DNA from: Takashimella koratensis | Taxonomy: Eukaryota; Basidiomycota; Tremellomycetes; Trichosporonales; Tetragoniomycetaceae | DNA length: 64,000 nucleotides | Assembly: GCA_003116875.1 (NCBI GenBank) | Contig: BCKT01000012.1 | Span: 672,775 to 736,774, forward strand | Reading direction: 5' to 3' | In this document: one piece after another, positions 24,643-34,946 of the stretch | Numbering within the stretch: the first letter of the stretch is position 1 | Layout of the letters: every line of letters begins with the position of its first letter | Program-made: the position numbers and the translations under genes | Notes under the pieces: generated by a model | What the model saw: only the letters and a program-made list of their open reading frames with translations | What the model was told of the DNA's origin: nothing | The model's database searches: none

Positions 24643-25902
24643 ATGATCAAAGTGAGTTTTCACCTTCTCACTCGGTTTCCCGGCTTCCTCTTCCCCCCGG
24701 GCATACTTTCCTTCCTTATCAACCCACCTTCTCAGCCTTCACCCACTCATTGCCCAACTCTGACTAACCACATCGTACCTAGATCTGGTCGGTCAAGAAA
24801 GACCAAGAAGCGGCTTCTAAGAAGAAACCCAAGGTGACGCCTGCCCAGCTTCGTGTGCAGAAAGGTATGTGATCGAGTCATCTTTTTTAACACCTGTCGC
24901 GTGATCGTGATCTGGTGTCGCGACTCTGTGCCGTGGGGTCCGATGTAGGAAAGGAAGAAGCGAGAATGGTAAAAGGCGACGAGATGGAGATAAGCGTTGA
25001 CGCCGTACAGATTTGACAGAGCTCGAGTTGCCCGAGACGATGAAGACTGTCTTTCCTGACCCTACCGATGTTCTCAACTTTACACTCACCATCACCCCGG
25101 ACGAAGGTGCGTCTTGTGATCTCGACTCAGCCAAGCTCTGATCTTCAAGTTCTTCAATCTACGATGCGTTGAGATTCCCCGAGCTCATTCCCCACACTTA
25201 GGTATCTACAAAGGCGGCGTGTTCAACTTTACGTTTGCGATCAACCCAAACTACCCGCACGAGCCTCCAAAGGTCCGGTGTACGCAAAAGGTGAGTTCAG
25301 CGTCTCTTACCCCACAGAATACTTGAACACAGTTCATCATGACTGTTCATAGTTCTCTTCAATTCTCAAGTGGACGACGTATTGACTCTCGCTCTTTGAC
25401 AGATCTACCACCCCAACTTGGACTTGGAGGGGAACGTCTGCTTGTACGTAGTTTACGGCTAGAGGAATTCTGTCGATTTAGCCGCTCACTGCGTTGTTCA
25501 GGAACATCCTGCGCGAGGATTGGAAACCCGTTCTGAACTTGTCATCGGTCATGATCGGCCTGCAATACCTTTTCCTCGAACCGTGAGTGAGATGTGACGA
25601 CCTGGTCTCTTCAACTCATTACGTGATTTCTCTTGCTGACTCATATCAGTAACCCAGACGACCCGCTGAACAAGGGTAGGTTCATCTATCCCTCTCTTTC
25701 AAACATCCCCCCTTCGGTTGTCCCTTTTGTCTTTGAGTCTCCTGGTCTTTCCTCTACTCCATGCACCTGCTGACACGCTGACACCACCACAGAGGCCGCC
25801 GACGACCTCCGACGAAACCGCGACAATTTCATCTCCAACGTGAAGACCTCAATGCGCGGCGGTTCCGTCAAGGGGGAGACCTTTGACCGTGTCCTCAAGT
25901 GA
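24643..25902 (+). CDS. UBC12: NEDD8-conjugating enzyme Ubc12 (UBE2M)
   Basis: Eight exons give 177 residues. The N terminus [13 protein letters not shown] is the Ubc12-specific tail that docks on the NEDD8 E1, and the UBC fold follows. Typical elements are [32 protein letters not shown] and a C-terminal [17 protein letters not shown]. The catalytic Cys is about residue 105, in the HPN...C motif. Ubc12 takes Rub1/NEDD8 from Ula1-Uba3 and transfers it to cullins, activating SCF-type ligases. The first coding exon is only 9 nt (ATG ATC AAA), a layout that automated gene callers can miss. The exons are 24643-24651, 24783-24864, 25011-25106, 25202-25290, 25403-25443, 25502-25582, 25650-25675 and 25793-25902. 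Confidence 0.95.
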
Positions 25903-26440
25903 TCCTACCACTTCTCTCACACGCGCATGCCAGCCCTCGATGCGGAGGGATGGCCGAGGCCTGATGTGGGCGGCACGACGACGGCGGAGGGGTGTCGAGG
26001 ATGAGAATGAGAGGGAGAGAGAGAGATTGGCCGTGATAGTGCAGAGAGTGCAGAGAGTTACAGTTGTTGTAGGGATATCTAGACGCCTCGTTACCTTAGT
26101 AGGCGAGACAGCAAAAGATGCCAGTTCCCAGTTCCCCATGTCTTGTTCATCACAACCAAACTCTCCACCTCTCCTCTCTCGTTTCCTGAGACGCCCAGTT
26201 TGTGCATGCGGGAAAGGGGTCGTGGTCTAAGGCGTGTTTGCGCAACGGTTCTGACAGACTAAGGAAAGAAGTTACGAATATGGTGTGTACAACTCAACGC
26301 GGAAAGTGGTCATGCGTGATCATGAATTGGTCTAAAATGATACAACGAATTGTGGTCGAGGCGAAGCAAATAAGAAAGGTATCCCGAGCGTCCCAAAGAA
26401 CCAAACGCAATTGTGGTCGCAAAGATTGTCCTGGGTGTAG
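25903..26440. other. Convergent intergenic region, 538 bp
   Basis: UBC12 and TAM41 end toward each other here. I see only 3' untranslated-type sequence and no further gene. Confidence 0.6.
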
Positions 26441-28255
26441 TTATTGAGCGACCTTCTTGATACTTGGTCGACGCCCTCGTAGCCATTTCCTAAACTTTGC
26501 GAAACTGTATTGGACAGACTTGAACAAACCAGCAGTGACGAGACCCTTGATGGACTGGGTCAAAGCGGGTCCGCGAACGATGTGTCGAAGCTCTATGATA
26601 ATGTATCAGCTCTGCAACTCTTTCCTCACAAGACTGTATATCCATCCACCTATCCACCCTTTCTTCTCGGCCGCCTAAATGCATCTGGCGGGCCAGAGGG
26701 TAACTCACCAGTCGTGACGACTTCGCGGAACCGATCCTGCGCAGCAACGCGGAGCCAAAACTCTGGATCTTCGTGGAGTGGACCTGTCATCTTCACCGTC
26801 TTACGCTCTTCCCTGACCGAGGGGGACACAAGAGATCCAACGATCGTGGGGCGGAAGTGGCGCGCGATGGCTTGGCGAAGGTTTAGTGGTAGCGATGCCA
26901 GTAGTCGAGCAAAGTGCTCGTTGTCGGAGGGTTGCTGTTAATGTTGTCAGCCGAGTCAATGATAGACCAATGACTAAAAAGCGAGGCTGGTCCTCAAGCG
27001 GTCACGGTACAAGCCGCTCAAACTCAAGCTTACCTGGAACAGATCCGCACCGGTGCCCGACCACGCCATCGGCCTCCCGTCTACCCTCTGGACCGCCTCC
27101 ATCTCACCCAATGGCGCTTCATAAAGTGCTCTAAACCCATCCAATACTCCTTCACCTCTCACGATATTCCTAACCTTTTGTGGGTTCTCAGCCCCGGGTA
27201 CACTCATCCTCGGGTCACCGGAGTACGAGATGCCTGCAATCTGTTCCCACAGCGCGAGCTCGGAGAAGGGACCTGGTGGGAGGAGGATGAGGGACAGGGC
27301 GAGCGCGGAACGGAGGTTGGATTCAAAGGCGGGTGCGAGGAGGGAAGAAGGGACGAGGTGGAGAACGGGTTTGTGAAGTCGGCCAGAAACGTAGAGGGTA
27401 TCCCATCTTTCCAGGTCGCGCATGAGCGTGGGAGTGGAGATGACCCCGTATTTTACTTCCTACAAGTAGGGACCACAGTTAGGGGAAATTCCTCTAGATG
27501 ACAGGGCGAAGGAGAGAGTGGATAGAAAAAACTCACCATACCCCGGACCTTGACCATGGTCACATACCACATCCCAGCGCCAAATCGCTCTTGAATCCAG
27601 CCGACAGCATTCCCTCCAAGCAGCTGGGCGTAGAGCGGGTAGTGTGACGGGTTCTGCCGGATGTTGGCCCGGTGGAAAGCGCCGGCTGAGGGCGTGGAGA
27701 CGATAAAGTCGGTCAAAGGTGGGGGCTGCATGTAATCAGCATGTGGTGTTGACAGTAGCTTGGAAAAAGATATCCTTGACAGGAAAGAGGTAGGAGATTG
27801 TTTTGGATAGGGCAGACTCAACTGACAAGGTTAGATGAAGCGTTTGCTTGGTGTACCACTCCGCTCCCATAGGCTATTGCCCAATCAATCGGCGCCTCGA
27901 AATGATCAATGACCGGCCGGAGCCGATCGTACGCCGGCGACCTGTGCGCGACTGGTGCGACCCTGTGCTCGTGATTCGCGTGATCCGAATCATGTAAGAC
28001 CTCAAGCACCGCCGAGGTGGACGAGAAGCGCCGTTGAGGGCCGGGAGTATTCAAGAGCCGGGTGTAGCGGGATGTCGAGGGCCGGCGAGCCGCTCGATGC
28101 GCTACAGTAACAAAACGAGACGGACGCGAGGTGCTAGCTGCCGCAGCGGAGAGGATGTAGTCGACCTGGACGCAAAGAGTGAGTCAAGAGCATGGCTGAA
28201 GAGGTCTGGGCGAGCAGATGGGGTTGGGAAGGACACATACGGTGGGCCTAATCAT
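26441..28255 (-). CDS. TAM41: Mitochondrial CDP-diacylglycerol synthase Tam41
   Basis: Six exons (28241-28255, 27827-28165, 27537-27725, 27034-27459, 26709-26934, 26441-26592) give 448 residues. The first about 60 residues are rich in Arg, Ser and Ala, fitting a mitochondrial presequence. The Tam41 nucleotidyltransferase core follows: IDWAIAYGSGVVHQ, DFIVSTPSAGAFHRANI, HYPLYAQLLGGNAVGWIQE and EVKYGVIST, with the Trp/Tyr-rich segment and a basic C-terminal amphipathic region (KFRKWLRGRRPSIKKV). The enzyme makes CDP-diacylglycerol from phosphatidic acid and CTP on the matrix side of the inner membrane, the first step to cardiolipin. The start is a five-codon exon (MIRPT) that splices in phase; the long frame upstream of it is not needed. 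Confidence 0.9.
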
Positions 28256-28599
28256 GATCACGCGACCAGAAAACGAGGCCGAGGTTGTGGGGGTTTTTTT
28301 TTTTTTGAGCAAAGTTTCGCCTTGTGAAGAGTTGATTAAAAGGTGCGAGGGTGCGATGAGTCGAGGCCGTAGGGAGAGCGGCTGCGGAGGCTGGTAGTGC
28401 AGTCTGCACGCTGAGACGAGCTGTGGGCGATGGATGAGGTGGTGATCTGGGAGAGAGGGAGGATGGACAAGGGAGGGCAGACCGAGTCATGAGTCATTGG
28501 CAGGCGTCGTCAATTCGGCAGACCCAAACTTTTCCACCGATGACCGAAATGATCACGTGACGCTATTTTCTTCAAAGCAACTTGCATATGCATTCCAGT
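28256..28599. other. TAM41 upstream / MDR gene downstream region
   Basis: These 344 bp separate the TAM41 start from the stop of the next minus-strand gene. They contain a run of 13 T at 28294-28306, about 40 bp upstream of the ATG, which may act as a poly(dA:dT) nucleosome-depleting element. No gene was seen. Confidence 0.55.
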
Positions 28600-29970
28600 C
28601 TACGGTGCAACTTTGAACACTAAGCGTTCACCAGAGACTTTACCATTCTTCATATCCTCGTACCCGTCCAGGATATCGTCCAGCCCGCCTCGAATCTTGA
28701 CAGGCGGTGCACGGATGCCATGGATGGTGATGTAATCGGGAGTACGTTTACACAGCTCGACGTAGAAATCACGATCGGTCGTATCGGTTTTCTTCACGCT
28801 TGTTCTCTTCCCATTCACGGTCTCCTACCAGCTGTCAGCTTTGTTTCTAAGTTTTTCACGAGCGGCAAGTCAGTATCTTGTTCTTCACTCACGAAGCCAA
28901 AGAGGTCAGGCATCACTGTCGACACGACCTCGATATCCTCACGAGCGTTCTTGACCTCTTCAGGAGCAGGTAGGAGAGTATTCAACCTTCCTCCCTGTTC
29001 CCCGAACACGCCTAGCGAGACCTTGAACGATTCGGGTATCGAGATACAGTCGAGAACAAGGGTCACGCCTCCGCCTGTGGTCTGTTTGACCTGCGAAACC
29101 GCTGTGTCACCGTCGTGGTAGTCGAACACCGCATCGGCGCCATACGAACGCACCAGCTCGAAAGAGTGCGGAGAGGAGACGGTTGTGATCTTGTAGCCTA
29201 GCAGCTTGGCGATTTGGAGGGCAAAGAGGCCGACACCGGTTGACCCGCCGTAGATGAAGATCTTTTACGAACAGTTCAGCGTCAACTCTTTGGTCGCTGC
29301 TGTTGAGGCTCATGTCCACAGCGAACAAGTGACCAGCATGCCAAGTGCTTCTACTTACCCATTGGTTCTCCGACGCAGGTGGGAACGGTTTGTTCTGACT
29401 TTGAACCAGCACCTAGACAGTCAACATCAGCTGCCGGTCTCACCTTCCGACTCCACGCTCTACCCTCTTCATCCCCGCCTACTACCCGCATACCTGCATA
29501 GCCGTCGCCCAAGGGACTCCAAACGCAGCCGCCTCCTCCGCTTTCATCCCCTTCGGCACCTTCCAAACCAGTCCCTCCTCAGCTTTCAAGTACTCCGCGA
29601 ACGCCCCTTTATCCCTATACGCTCCTCCATGAACCGCTCCTGCGACTTCGTCCCCGACTTTCAACCCTTGCACAACCGAGCCGAGGGCAACGACCTTGCC
29701 GGCGAAGTCGCAGCCGTTGATCACACCGGGAACAGGGAAGTAGGTCGCGATCTTCCAGTCAGCCGGGTTCTGGGCGACGTATTGCACTTGAATAAGAACG
29801 TCGGTTGGTTCGAGAACGGGGATGGGGATGTGTTGAACCGAGGGGGCCTGTCGTCGGTTGTGAGTGAGAGCAAAGCGGATGGTACGGTGAAGGAAGAAGT
29901 TGGTGTTAAAGATACCTCGACTCACTCCCTCATCAGCCTGTACGAGCGCACGCATCGTCTCACTTGCCAT
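28600..29970 (-). CDS. MDR-family NAD(P)H oxidoreductase (enoyl-reductase/quinone-reductase-like), copy A
   Basis: About 360 residues in at least five exons. The N-terminal GroES-like fold contains VLIQVQYVAQNPADWK and VINGCDFAGKVVALG. The Rossmann fold has FIYGGSTGVGLFALQIAKLL, the glycine motif expected for NAD(P)H binding. The C-terminal part ends with DILDGYEDMKNGKVSGERLV. The cysteines and histidine that hold catalytic zinc in alcohol dehydrogenases are not visible, so this is a zinc-independent reductase of the ETR/ToxD-like MDR group. The substrate is unknown. It is a tandem paralog of the gene at 30478-31950, with shared intron positions. Its 78-nt first intron is a multiple of three and free of stops. 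Confidence 0.85.
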
Positions 29971-30477
29971 GGTCAGTGTGGAATCAACTGATTGATAGGA
30001 GAGTTGAGTTGTTCAAGTTCGCATTTCATCTCGACGCCTTGTGAGCTTTTATACCATCCCGCACACCAAATCTCTTACGACGCCCACTGGCTATAACTTT
30101 GACCCGCGGCGTCGAGGATAGCCCCACCCATCTCAAGCTTCTGTAAACTCGCAAAGTGTCTGTCGTACCTTCTCTTCGTGCGACGTCTTTGTCATCGGTC
30201 CCATCGTCGACGCTACAACGGAGTGCGCAGGGCGGATCAGCGAGGCAGGACGGCACCGTTGCTGGTGGGAATCGGTATGTGGCTGACTGTGCCACCCTTC
30301 TCGGCTGACTTTACCACCCCGTCGGTCATCGCTCCACCGAAAACATACAATATCACTGAGTATCCGTATGCATCGACTACATTCAATACGTGGTGCGGAC
30401 CTCAACGGCCTCGCCCCGAGCTTAGAGCCAGTACAGAGACCGCCAAGAATACTGCTTATCTCTTGCTGGTAGCTACT
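29971..30477. other. Spacer between the two tandem MDR genes
   Basis: These 507 bp lie between the copy A start and the copy B stop, both on the minus strand, and so hold the copy A promoter. The reading frames crossing it have no family resemblance. I see no transposon remains that would explain the duplication. Confidence 0.5.
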
Positions 30478-31950
30478 CTACGCGGCGACCTTGTACACCA
30501 GACGACCACCAGAGACCTTGCCGTTCTTCATGTCCTCGTAGCCAGCAAGGATATCGTCGAGGGTTCCACGGAGAGTGACAGGCGGGGCGCGGAAGCCGTA
30601 CTTGGAGATGTATTCGGGGGTACGCTTGCACACCTCGACGTGGAATGCGCGGTCATGCGTATTGGCCTTGAATGGCCACCCAGCACCGGGTTTTCCGAAT
30701 TCAAAGTCCTGCGTGGGTCAGTATCATGATAGGTGTTTTGACCATGGAGATGAGGGTATGGCGATAGCACTTACCAGACCAAAGAGGGTGTACATGAGGG
30801 TGAACTCAATCTTCACGTCTTCTCGAATGGCCTTGACCTCGGCCGACGCGGGGAGGATAACATTCAACTGTCCCCCTTGCTTCCCGAATGTCCCGATGGA
30901 AATCTTGAAACTATCGCCTTCGGAGATACAGTCCATCGCGAGTGTGACACCGCCGGTCACGCGCTGAACGGAAGCGATCGCCGCCTCGGCGTCGTGGTAG
31001 TCAAACACTTCGTCGGCGCCAAATGACTTGACGAGGTCAAATGAATGAGGGGAAGAGGTGGTTGCGACCTTGTAGCCCATAAGTTTGGCAAGTTGGAGAG
31101 CAAACAAACCGACACCGGATGAACCGCCGTAAATGAAGATCTACAAGAGTGTCAGTGAATCAAAACCAATATACATTGCTGACAAAAGCATGTAAACTAC
31201 AGCGTGCGAACAAACGTGACATACCCATTGGTTCTCCGACGCCGGCGGGAATGGCTTCTTCTGAGTATCGACCAGAGCCTGCCGAATTATGAGCCTCTCT
31301 TCTCTCTGTTTTGCCCCGCACGACTCACTTGCAGCGCCGTGACCCAGGGTACCCCGAACGTTGCCGCGTCTTCCAACTTGAACCCCTCGGGAACCTTCCA
31401 CGTCAAGTCGCTCTCCACTCTCAAGTACTCCGCGAATGCGCCCTTGTCGGTATAAAACCCGCCGTGAACGCATCCAGCGACGTTGTCCCCGACTTTGAGG
31501 TCGGTGTTGATCAGTCCCGGCCCGAGAGCGACGACTGCGCCAGAGAAGTCGCACCCGTTGATTCGGCCAGCGGGGGAGAGAGATGCCGCATGTTTCCAGT
31601 CGGTAGGGTTTTGTGCGACATAAGCGACTTTGACAAGGACGTCGTTGGCCTCAAGGGTCGGAACGGGGATCTCCTTGATCTCGGTTTTCTGCAGCGGTAG
31701 AAAGAAAGAAGGGGGAGGGGGGAGGGGGTTGAGGGGAGTGGGCGGGAGCGGGAGAACAGACGTCGTTGACAGGTCGGTCGCAGATATACGTACGCCGCGT
31801 AGAGTTTATGGATTGAATACAACGTTCAGCTTCCGATTCCAACATCCAGTAGTATCCGGAAATCACGGATCACTGATTTCGCTATTCAATGCCAGCGTGA
31901 CTCACCCCGAAATCAGTCTGCACGAGCGCGCGCATCTTCTGGACGGTCAT
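30478..31950 (-). CDS. MDR-family NAD(P)H oxidoreductase, copy B
   Basis: Start MTVQKMRALVQTDFG, then an intron; the stop is a TAG at 30478-30480. The domains match copy A: VLVKVAYVAQNPTDWK, INGCDFSGAVVALG, VPWVTALQ, FIYGGSSGVGLFALQLAKLM, VFDYHD and a C terminus DILAGYEDMKNGKVSGGRLV. Zinc ligands are again absent. It is about 350 residues. Introns fall at the same places as in copy A (after the N-terminal DFG/DEG, after TALQ/TAMQ, after ASENQW and after LFG), which shows tandem duplication of an intron-bearing ancestor. Between LFG and the C-terminal domain the copies differ (DFEFGKPGAGWPFKANTHD versus ETVNGKRTSVKKTDTTD), in a region that could line the substrate pocket. Function unknown. Confidence 0.85.
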
Positions 31951-32136
31951 TGTTGCTATTCGTTCGTCAAGGTCGGTGAGTGCTGGGGTTGAGAAAGTGA
32001 ACGAAGGATATCAGTCGACTAAGGGGTGGTCGTTGGATCGTGTCTGCAAGCGTGTCGGCCTGGACCTGTTTTATATGTCGCGTCATGGTGTCCCCGATTC
32101 TGGTGGGTCCCCGTTTTTCGGGCCCAAAAAATGGTG

Positions 32137-32200
32137 CATGAGCTCATGCTTACACATTCTTAGCGCATGAGCTCATCCTGAGCTCATCGTGAGCGCATCG
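32137..32200. promoter_or_regulatory. Cluster of ATGAGCTCAT palindromes
   Basis: A perfect 14-bp palindrome GCATGAGCTCATGC lies at 32137-32150. GCATGAGCTCATC follows at 32165-32177, TGAGCTCATC directly after, and then the related TGAGCGCATC. Clustered palindromes about 190-250 bp upstream of MDR copy B suggest binding sites for a dimeric transcription factor. Confidence 0.45.
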
Positions 32201-33023
32201 TTGGGTAGCTTTGTCATCGAAACCTCGCTGGTCGGTCCCACCCCTCTATCCAGCTTGCCACCTGGTCGCAGGAGGCCAGAGCATTGTGCCACCTCGTTCC
32301 TCGCTGGGTTATCCGGCCTCGTGCCGCATTTCATGCTCACTCAGCCCACCTCCGCGACCAACGGCCTTCCCACCTTTGCTCCACTTCTTCAAGCCCCCTT
32401 CGGCCTCCCTGGTCGGACAAATAAATGCCGAAAAGGCAAGGGGTCGTTGGCTTTGTCATTTCATTACCCCGCAGCTTCTCCACAATTCTAAGCGAGCCCA
32501 ACCTCCACTCTCGCTGACTGGAATGAGACTTTGAGATTCGTTCCCCGTTGTGTTTTCTCGCCCTGTCGATCTCGGCGGCATGAACGACACCAGTGATCTA
32601 TTCGGCGATGCGTTCGACGGCGCCTCAGATGGATCACGCTATCAGAACTTGACGGAGGTCTACCTTGAGGGTGTTCGAAGCGGCTTTCCAAATCCGAATG
32701 TCAGACCACTGCACGCCCCACCCGCACACCAAACTCTCTTCTCCAAAGCAGGCAATAATCTTCACACCTTTTCATCAACGTTACAGATGGGCTGATGGGA
32801 CGGCTCGACATGTTTGTCCGGGTCAGGTGGGACGCGCTACAAGATGCCAAGCGACGAGACTCAAGGTTCTCACCGCTGCATCTCGAGTCGAGGCTATTCG
32901 ACTCAAGGTTAGGGATGACCCTCCTCAGCTCTTCGACACAGGTTGCGCACGTCCCTCCTCAACGTTCGAATGGTCAACTTTAACTCAATACTGTAACGAG
33001 TCGAACAAGCTATCCCTCTGAGG

Positions 33024-33029
33024 ATATAA
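33024..33029 (+). promoter_or_regulatory. TATA box
   Basis: TATAAA lies 66 bp upstream of the ATG at 33095, a suitable distance for a gene with a short leader. Confidence 0.5.
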
Positions 33030-33094
33030 AGCTGCATCTCGTCTTGATCTGCCCACTCACTCACAAACGACTTCCCACTCACCTCCTAGAGACT

Positions 33095-34472
33095 ATGGAA
33101 GACTTCCTCACCCACCTCCGATTCGGCGACCTAACGGTCTCGCATGCGATCTTCATCAGCCTGTGCGGGATGGTGACTCCACCTCTCTACATCCACGTTC
33201 TGCGCCCTTACCTTGATTCCCTACGTGAATCTGGCCGCGAAGACGAGTCACAGGTATTCACTTGGCTATCTTCCATCTTTTCGACTTGGCGAAGAACCGT
33301 GCGTTTCTGGGCGAGCATAATTGGACGCGCCTCCTCCCAATCGATCGACAAGCCTCAAGAGGCGACTCTCGTATCGATGGTGACGGAGACTAGTTGGCAA
33401 ACCGTCACGGAGACGGTCGTTGCTTATCCGACCTCTGCATGCATGACTGATCTCGATTACATAGGTACACCTTACTCTCAACCATATGGACCTTCTTTCT
33501 CGCCTACCTCGACTCCGAGTACGTGGAACTTTACACCTTCTATCGACGCTATATCACCGTAAGTCGCGTCTCAACCACTGTCCGCCTACCCGCTGAATGT
33601 TAGCTGAGTACTTTTGTTCGTCACTTAGGCCCTCACTACCTATTGGGACTGACCCGACATCGGCGTGCATCTACCTCTCTTTCCTCCTCATCTTTGCCGC
33701 TTTCCTCGTCGGTGCCCTCTCTCCATTCAGCTACAGGTCTACTGGCCCGACTGTGTCTACCTTGACTGGTCACACTTGTACGAACGGGCTCGATACAATC
33801 GACGTGCCTAACAAGGCAGACGAACTGCTCCCGATGCGCGTCAAATCCAACAACGATGTCGATGGACAATACAAAGTTCCGTTCACTCCTCCTCGCGAGA
33901 GAACCCACGGCGGCGTCCTTCCCTCTCACCTCGATTATTCGCATTCACCTTCCCACTCAATCACAAGTGACCGCCTCGAGACGCCTACCTTTATTCAGAC
34001 CGAACACGAGCCCCCTTCTTCTCCGACTCATCCTTCCGCCCCCCTCTTCCCAGCCGAACGAGGCCTGGAGCCCTTTTCGACTTGGAATGCCAACAAACCC
34101 AACCTGGGCAGCCCAATCCCTTCACCCACTTCCTCATCGACCAACAGGGCCACCCAACAGCCCTGGTACCCTACATCATCCGGTCCTCCCCTCCTGTTTA
34201 CCTCATCGAATTACGACCCTGACCCCCTTGCCAATTATTATCTCCAACCCTTCATGTCACACCCCCAGCCGGAATCGGGGGTTCTGTCATCCCCAACTTA
34301 TCCAGCTTCTTCAGCCACACCGCAATCCACGACCAGCGAAGCGTCTGAAGACCTGGGATCGGAACAGCCTCAACCCCTCAGTACCTCGCGGAAGAGGTAC
34401 CTTCGTCGCCAGCGAGCTAAACAAGCATGCCGCGACGCGACGTCAGGGGACACGGGACAGTTAGGTGCTTGA
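33095..34472 (+). CDS. Hypothetical membrane protein with long disordered tail
   Basis: Two exons (33095-33558 and 33629-34472) give 435 residues. The intron has a GTAAGT donor and a CACTTAG acceptor and joins two frames in phase. There is a hydrophobic stretch near residues 17-36 (AIFISLCGMVTPPLYIHVL) and a clear membrane segment just after the junction (SACIYLSFLLIFAAFLVGAL). The remaining 230 or so residues are Pro/Ser/Thr-rich and probably disordered and cytosolic, ending in a basic patch (SRKRYLRRQRAKQACR). It has no recognisable family. The TATA box upstream and the in-phase intron support a real gene. The basic end and cysteine could serve in membrane or nuclear association, but this is speculation. 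Confidence 0.65.
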
Positions 34473-34946
34473 GTCCTCCGAGACCTTCTTCTCGTTCTCA
34501 CAAGTTTCCTCCACCTGCGATTCTATCACTCATTCTTCGTTCACCTTCGATTCACCTCGACACGTTATGTAGTCTTCAACCGACCATCGCTTCGCCCCGC
34601 CTCTTCTAGCCAGGGCTTACGACAGGGTTGGATTTCGACCAGCGTCTCGAGAGGACTTTCAGCAAGTTCAAGGGATCTTCGTCATCCCTGGCGCTCCAAA
34701 GTTTTATATCTATCAGCGAGACTGGTAGTTGTTCAAAAAAACTGTAGCCTGTTCATTGTAAATAAGGTAGCATAATGTTCTGTGTAATGTGCAAGCGATT
34801 CTATACAAGGAGAGCAGAAGGAGTCATAGAAAGATTCAGACAGGAGCCACTCATCGTCGTTAAGCGATCATCACAGGCAAGCAACAAGCCAGCAGAATTC
34901 GCACCGCTTTCACCCAGGTGGCGGTGTACACATAACAACTGCCTTG
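34473..34946. other. Convergent intergenic region, 474 bp
   Basis: Lies between the stops of the membrane-protein gene and the tetraspanin gene. Only short, unconvincing frames are present. Confidence 0.6.

Larger units (their letters stand above)
31951..33094. promoter_or_regulatory. Divergent 1.1-kb intergenic region with palindrome cluster
   Basis: This long spacer separates MDR copy B (-) from the membrane-protein gene at 33095 (+). It holds a cluster of GCATGAGCTCAT elements (32137-32200) and a TATA box at 33024-33029. A frame from ATG 32580 (about 72 codons) is not convincing as a gene. Confidence 0.55.

Noticed and set aside
28248..28490. 80-codon minus-strand frame overlapping the TAM41 start
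   Set aside because: It crosses the T13 run and has no family resemblance. The five-codon MIRPT exon already gives a presequence and is in phase.
30133..30729. Overlapping frames between and within the two MDR genes
   Set aside because: Antisense shadows of copy B and spacer sequence, with no known domain.
32550..32795. Small plus-strand frame from ATG 32580
   Set aside because: About 72 codons, no family match, no clear intron continuation and no coding bias evident. It may be leader sequence of the gene at 33095.
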